Under the pieces are notes generated by a model, which made no database searches, was not told where the DNA came from, and saw nothing but the letters and a program-made list of their open reading frames with translations. A program made the position numbers and the translations under genes. A DNA stretch of 13,663 nucleotides. It comes from Acididesulfobacillus acetoxydans (GTDB taxonomy: Bacteria; Bacillota; Desulfitobacteriia; Desulfitobacteriales; Desulfitobacteriaceae). Positions within the stretch are counted from its first letter, which is position 1; every line of letters starts with the position of its first letter. Shown one piece after another: positions 11,912 through 13,663 of this stretch. The stretch is from assembly GCF_900016645.1 (NCBI RefSeq), contig NZ_CDGJ01000029.1; one strand, 5' to 3'.

Positions 11912-12829
11912 TTATATATTTCCCAGACTGCTGCCACTGAAGTGGTTGTAAATCCTGATCACCGCGATGGTGAAAGCAATCAGGAGGATGGATAACGCCG
12001 CACCGAACGGCCAATCTCTTGCTGCCAGGAATTGATTCCGGATTAGGCTGCCGACAAGCATGGAATTGCCGCCGCCTAACAGGTCACTAATGAAGAAGTA
12101 GCCAAGTGTAGGGACAAAGACTTGAATACAGCCGGCAAAGATACCTGGTACGGTGAGGGGGAGGGTTATCCGCAAAAAGGCCCGCCATGGCTCGGCGCCG
12201 AGATCACTCGCAGCTTCAAGCAGGGAGTGATCGAGTTTCTCAATGGAACTGTAGAGCGGCAACACCATGAAGGGAAATAGGGTGTATACCATCCCGAGCA
12301 TGACCGCGCCGTTTGTATAAAGCATTTGAATAGGATGACTGATTAGGTGGACGCAAGTTAGCAATGTGTTGAAGGTGCCGTCGGTACGCAACAGGATAAT
12401 CCAGCCATATGTTCGGATGAGCGAGTTGGTCCAGAAAGGGAGCATAACGAGCGTCAACAGGATATTCTTATTGCGGGGGTTTGCTTTGGCGATGATGTAG
12501 GCGAATGGATAGCCGATTAAAAGGCAAAGCATAGTTGTACCGGCCGCGATAATGACGGACAGAATGTAAATGTTTAGGTAGAGGGGATCACATATCCGCA
12601 AGTAATTATGAAAGTTGAAACTTGCCACAACACCGCCGTAAGTTCCCCTTTTCAAAAAGCTGATCACAAGTACATAAACGAGAGGAGCGACAACAAAAAG
12701 CAGCAGCCAAAGAATTGCGGGACTGACCATTAGAATGAGAGGAGCGAGCCGCGAAAGACGTATCCCTTTCCTTTGGTGGTTTGCATCGGGTGGCAACAAC
12801 ATAACTTCAGGCGTAGTCATTGTGCTCAT
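11912..12829 (-). CDS. potB: Spermidine/putrescine ABC transporter permease PotB
   Basis: PotB is the first membrane subunit of the polyamine importer. ATG 12827-12829 overlaps the potA stop as ATGA, so translation is coupled. The 305 residues start with a soluble 25-residue stretch, then six membrane segments, the first being LILMVSPAILWLLLFVVAPL. VMLPFWTNSLIRTYGWIILL and the EAA loop LLEAASDLGAEPWRAFLRIT, followed by LPLTVPGIFAGC, are the PotB signatures. The length is slightly over the family's usual 275-290 because of the N-terminal extension. No frameshift or missing motif is seen. Confidence 0.92.
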   Translation of the reverse strand: MSTMTTPEVMLLPPDANHQRKGIRLSRLAPLILMVSPAILWLLLFVVAPLVYVLVISFLKRGTYGGVVASFNFHNYLRICDPLYLNIYILSVIIAAGTTMLCLLIGYPFAYIIAKANPRNKNILLTLVMLPFWTNSLIRTYGWIILLRTDGTFNTLLTCVHLISHPIQMLYTNGAVMLGMVYTLFPFMVLPLYSSIEKLDHSLLEAASDLGAEPWRAFLRITLPLTVPGIFAGCIQVFVPTLGYFFISDLLGGGNSMLVGSLIRNQFLAARDWPFGAALSILLIAFTIAVIRIYNHFSGSSLGNI

Positions 12830-13265
12830 GCTCTCACCTCGATTTTCGGCACCTGCTCGCAGAGACTACTGGGAGTCTCTTCATTGGCGTGCAAGACAAC
12901 GGTGTCTTCTTTTTCCCAATAAACCCACACGGTTTCGCCGAGCGGAATCAGTGGTGCGCCTGCGAGCAAACTCATGGTAACCTCTTGCCTATTCGACAAC
13001 TCAATTATGGTCTTGATCACCGAGCCAACATAGATATGTTCCTTGACAAGGCCTCTGAGGTTGAAGCCAGGTACTGAAGTGGTGGCACATTTAAGCTTTT
13101 CGGGGCGAACAGATACGTATACGGTCTTGTCTGGTTTAAGCCCTGTGGCTTTGACTGCGGCATGGCCTGTAGCAAAGATAACCCTGATGAGATCAGCGCC
13201 ATCCCGATTTCCCACTTTGGCTTCCAGGATATTCGATTCACCAATGAAATCCGCTACGGGAATGT
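12826..13265 (-). pseudogene. potA: PotA ATPase, C-terminal remnant (TOBE domain) cut by IS256-family element
   Basis: PotA (about 370 residues) is the ATP-hydrolysing subunit. Only the last 145 or so residues remain: VADFIGESNILEAKV (the junction after the ATPase core), then VYVSVRPEKLKC, HIYVGSVIKTIIELSNRQEV and PLGETVWVYWEKEDTVVLHA, the TOBE_2 regulatory domain. The Walker A, signature and Walker B motifs are absent. Coding similarity stops at about 13265, where IS256-type terminal sequence begins. An internal ATG at 13215 could start a 129-residue product but it would lack the ATPase. Loss of PotA would disable the transporter unless an ATPase is supplied elsewhere. Confidence 0.85.
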
Positions 13266-13470
13266 AAATTATTTTGTGTAAATGGTATTTCTACCCAAAA
13301 GATTTTTGGGTTAGAATATAGCTGGCTCTTGCCAATCTGGGAGGGCAGGGCTCTGCTGGAGAGCAACCTGAGCGCCCAGCTGGTTTCTGCCGGAGGAAAT
13401 GGGAACTGTCTGTTCGAGGTTTCCCTTTCCAACTCCATTTCCTCACGGGCAGAACCAAGGCGATAAACTC

Positions 13471-13487
13471 CAGGGGCGAAGCCCCTG
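13471..13487 (-). terminator. Hairpin just after the transposase stop
   Basis: CAGGGGC-GAA-GCCCCTG forms a 7-bp stem immediately downstream of the transposase gene, without a clear T-run. Confidence 0.35.
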
Positions 13488-13488
13488 A

Positions 13489-13662
13489 CTAGAGGGCACC
13501 GCTGAGCCGGTCCCCATATTGTATCGCAAACTGTGAGATACATTCTGCCCAATTTTGAACGGGCATAGTCCATTTCTTCGTGATTTCCATGGTTGCCAGG
13601 TAAACGATTTTTCGTAGGGCATCATCCGTGGGAAAAGCCGTTTTCGTTTTCGTGATTTTCCG
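13489..13662 (-). CDS. IS256-family transposase, C-terminal 57 residues
   Basis: The minus-strand frame enters from the window edge and ends at TAG 13489-13491. It reads RKITKTKTAFPTDDALRKIV, then YLATMEITKKWTMPVQNWAE and CISQFAIQYGDRLSGAL. The block TDDALRKIVYLAT...ITKKWTMPVQNW...QFAIQYGDRL is the conserved end of mutator-type (IS256) transposases. The DDE catalytic residues lie outside the window. An overlapping 111-codon minus frame at 13238-13573 is spurious. Confidence 0.9.
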   Translation of the reverse strand, partial: RKITKTKTAFPTDDALRKIVYLATMEITKKWTMPVQNWAECISQFAIQYGDRLSGAL

Positions 13663-13663
13663 C

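Larger units (their letters stand above)
13263..13663 (-). mobile_element. IS256-family insertion sequence, 3' end, continuing past the window
   Basis: The element enters at about 13263 with AATTATTTTGTGTAAA-type sequence, which matches the end pattern of IS256-family elements, and contains the C-terminal part of the transposase. Its insertion interrupts potA. About 225 nt separate the transposase stop from the IS end, longer than usual. The opposite end and the 8-9 bp target duplication lie outside the window. Confidence 0.7.

Noticed and set aside
13238..13573. A 111-codon minus-strand frame
   Set aside because: It is a shadow across the IS256 non-coding end and transposase in another frame; the transposase frame is clearly conserved.
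1..13663. CRISPR array, retron, toxin-antitoxin or defence system
   Set aside because: No regularly spaced repeats were seen, the only RT is a group II maturase, and no recognised defence domain occurs.

Overview
The window looks like a mosaic stretch of a Gram-positive Firmicutes chromosome, most likely a clostridial anaerobe. The reasons are strong AGGAGG-type ribosome binding sites, TTG/GTG starts, TTGACA-type promoters and many small gene remnants; this is inference, since no 16S or marker gene is present. The DNA is rich in mobile elements and decayed genes.

Layout. 1-470 holds the tail of an insertion-sequence transposase, a 76-nt hairpin and a small zinc-ribbon gene whose 3' end runs into that IS end. 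640-1323 holds three tightly packed + strand genes: a DUF5658-like membrane protein, an XRE-type repressor broken by one in-frame TAG, and a 43-residue acidic protein. 1579-5451 is group II intron material: a 5' segment, a complete IS3-family element (2040-3619, minus strand), then the remainder with an intact reverse transcriptase/maturase and domains V and VI. Both intron segments carry the same 14-nt domain I-like motif and the IS3 has no visible target duplication, so this may be two different introns joined through the IS. 5619-5663 is the 3' half of a tRNA-Val(CAC) without its 5' half, probably the scar of an element integrated in a tRNA gene.

6053-8627 is the most coherent functional block, a pair of divergent operons related to chromate resistance. 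On the minus strand lie a ChrB C-domain protein, a 51-residue ORF resembling the end of a beta-propeller protein, and an MFS transporter truncated after about half its length. On the plus strand lie a ChrB N-domain gene and a second ChrB C-domain gene, in the same reading frame and separated only by one stop codon and two codons. A TTGACA/TACACT promoter with a perfect TGTAAC-N4-GTTACA palindrome lies between the operons. A 14-bp perfect terminator hairpin closes the plus operon. An exported low-complexity protein follows on the minus strand (8740-9111).

9338-11090 is a graveyard: an AAA+ ATPase pseudogene, the first 52 codons of isocitrate dehydrogenase, an internally deleted DHA2-type MFS gene, a GntR N-terminus and several unrecognised tails. 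11091-13265 is a polyamine ABC transporter operon on the minus strand (potA-potB-potC order). potB and potC look intact. potA keeps only its C-terminal part because an IS256-family element, running off the window end, interrupts it. No potD is visible.

No CRISPR array, complete tRNA, rRNA or defence system was found. The points most worth checking are the split/duplicated ChrB cluster with its operator, the chimeric intron, and the tRNA-Val scar.
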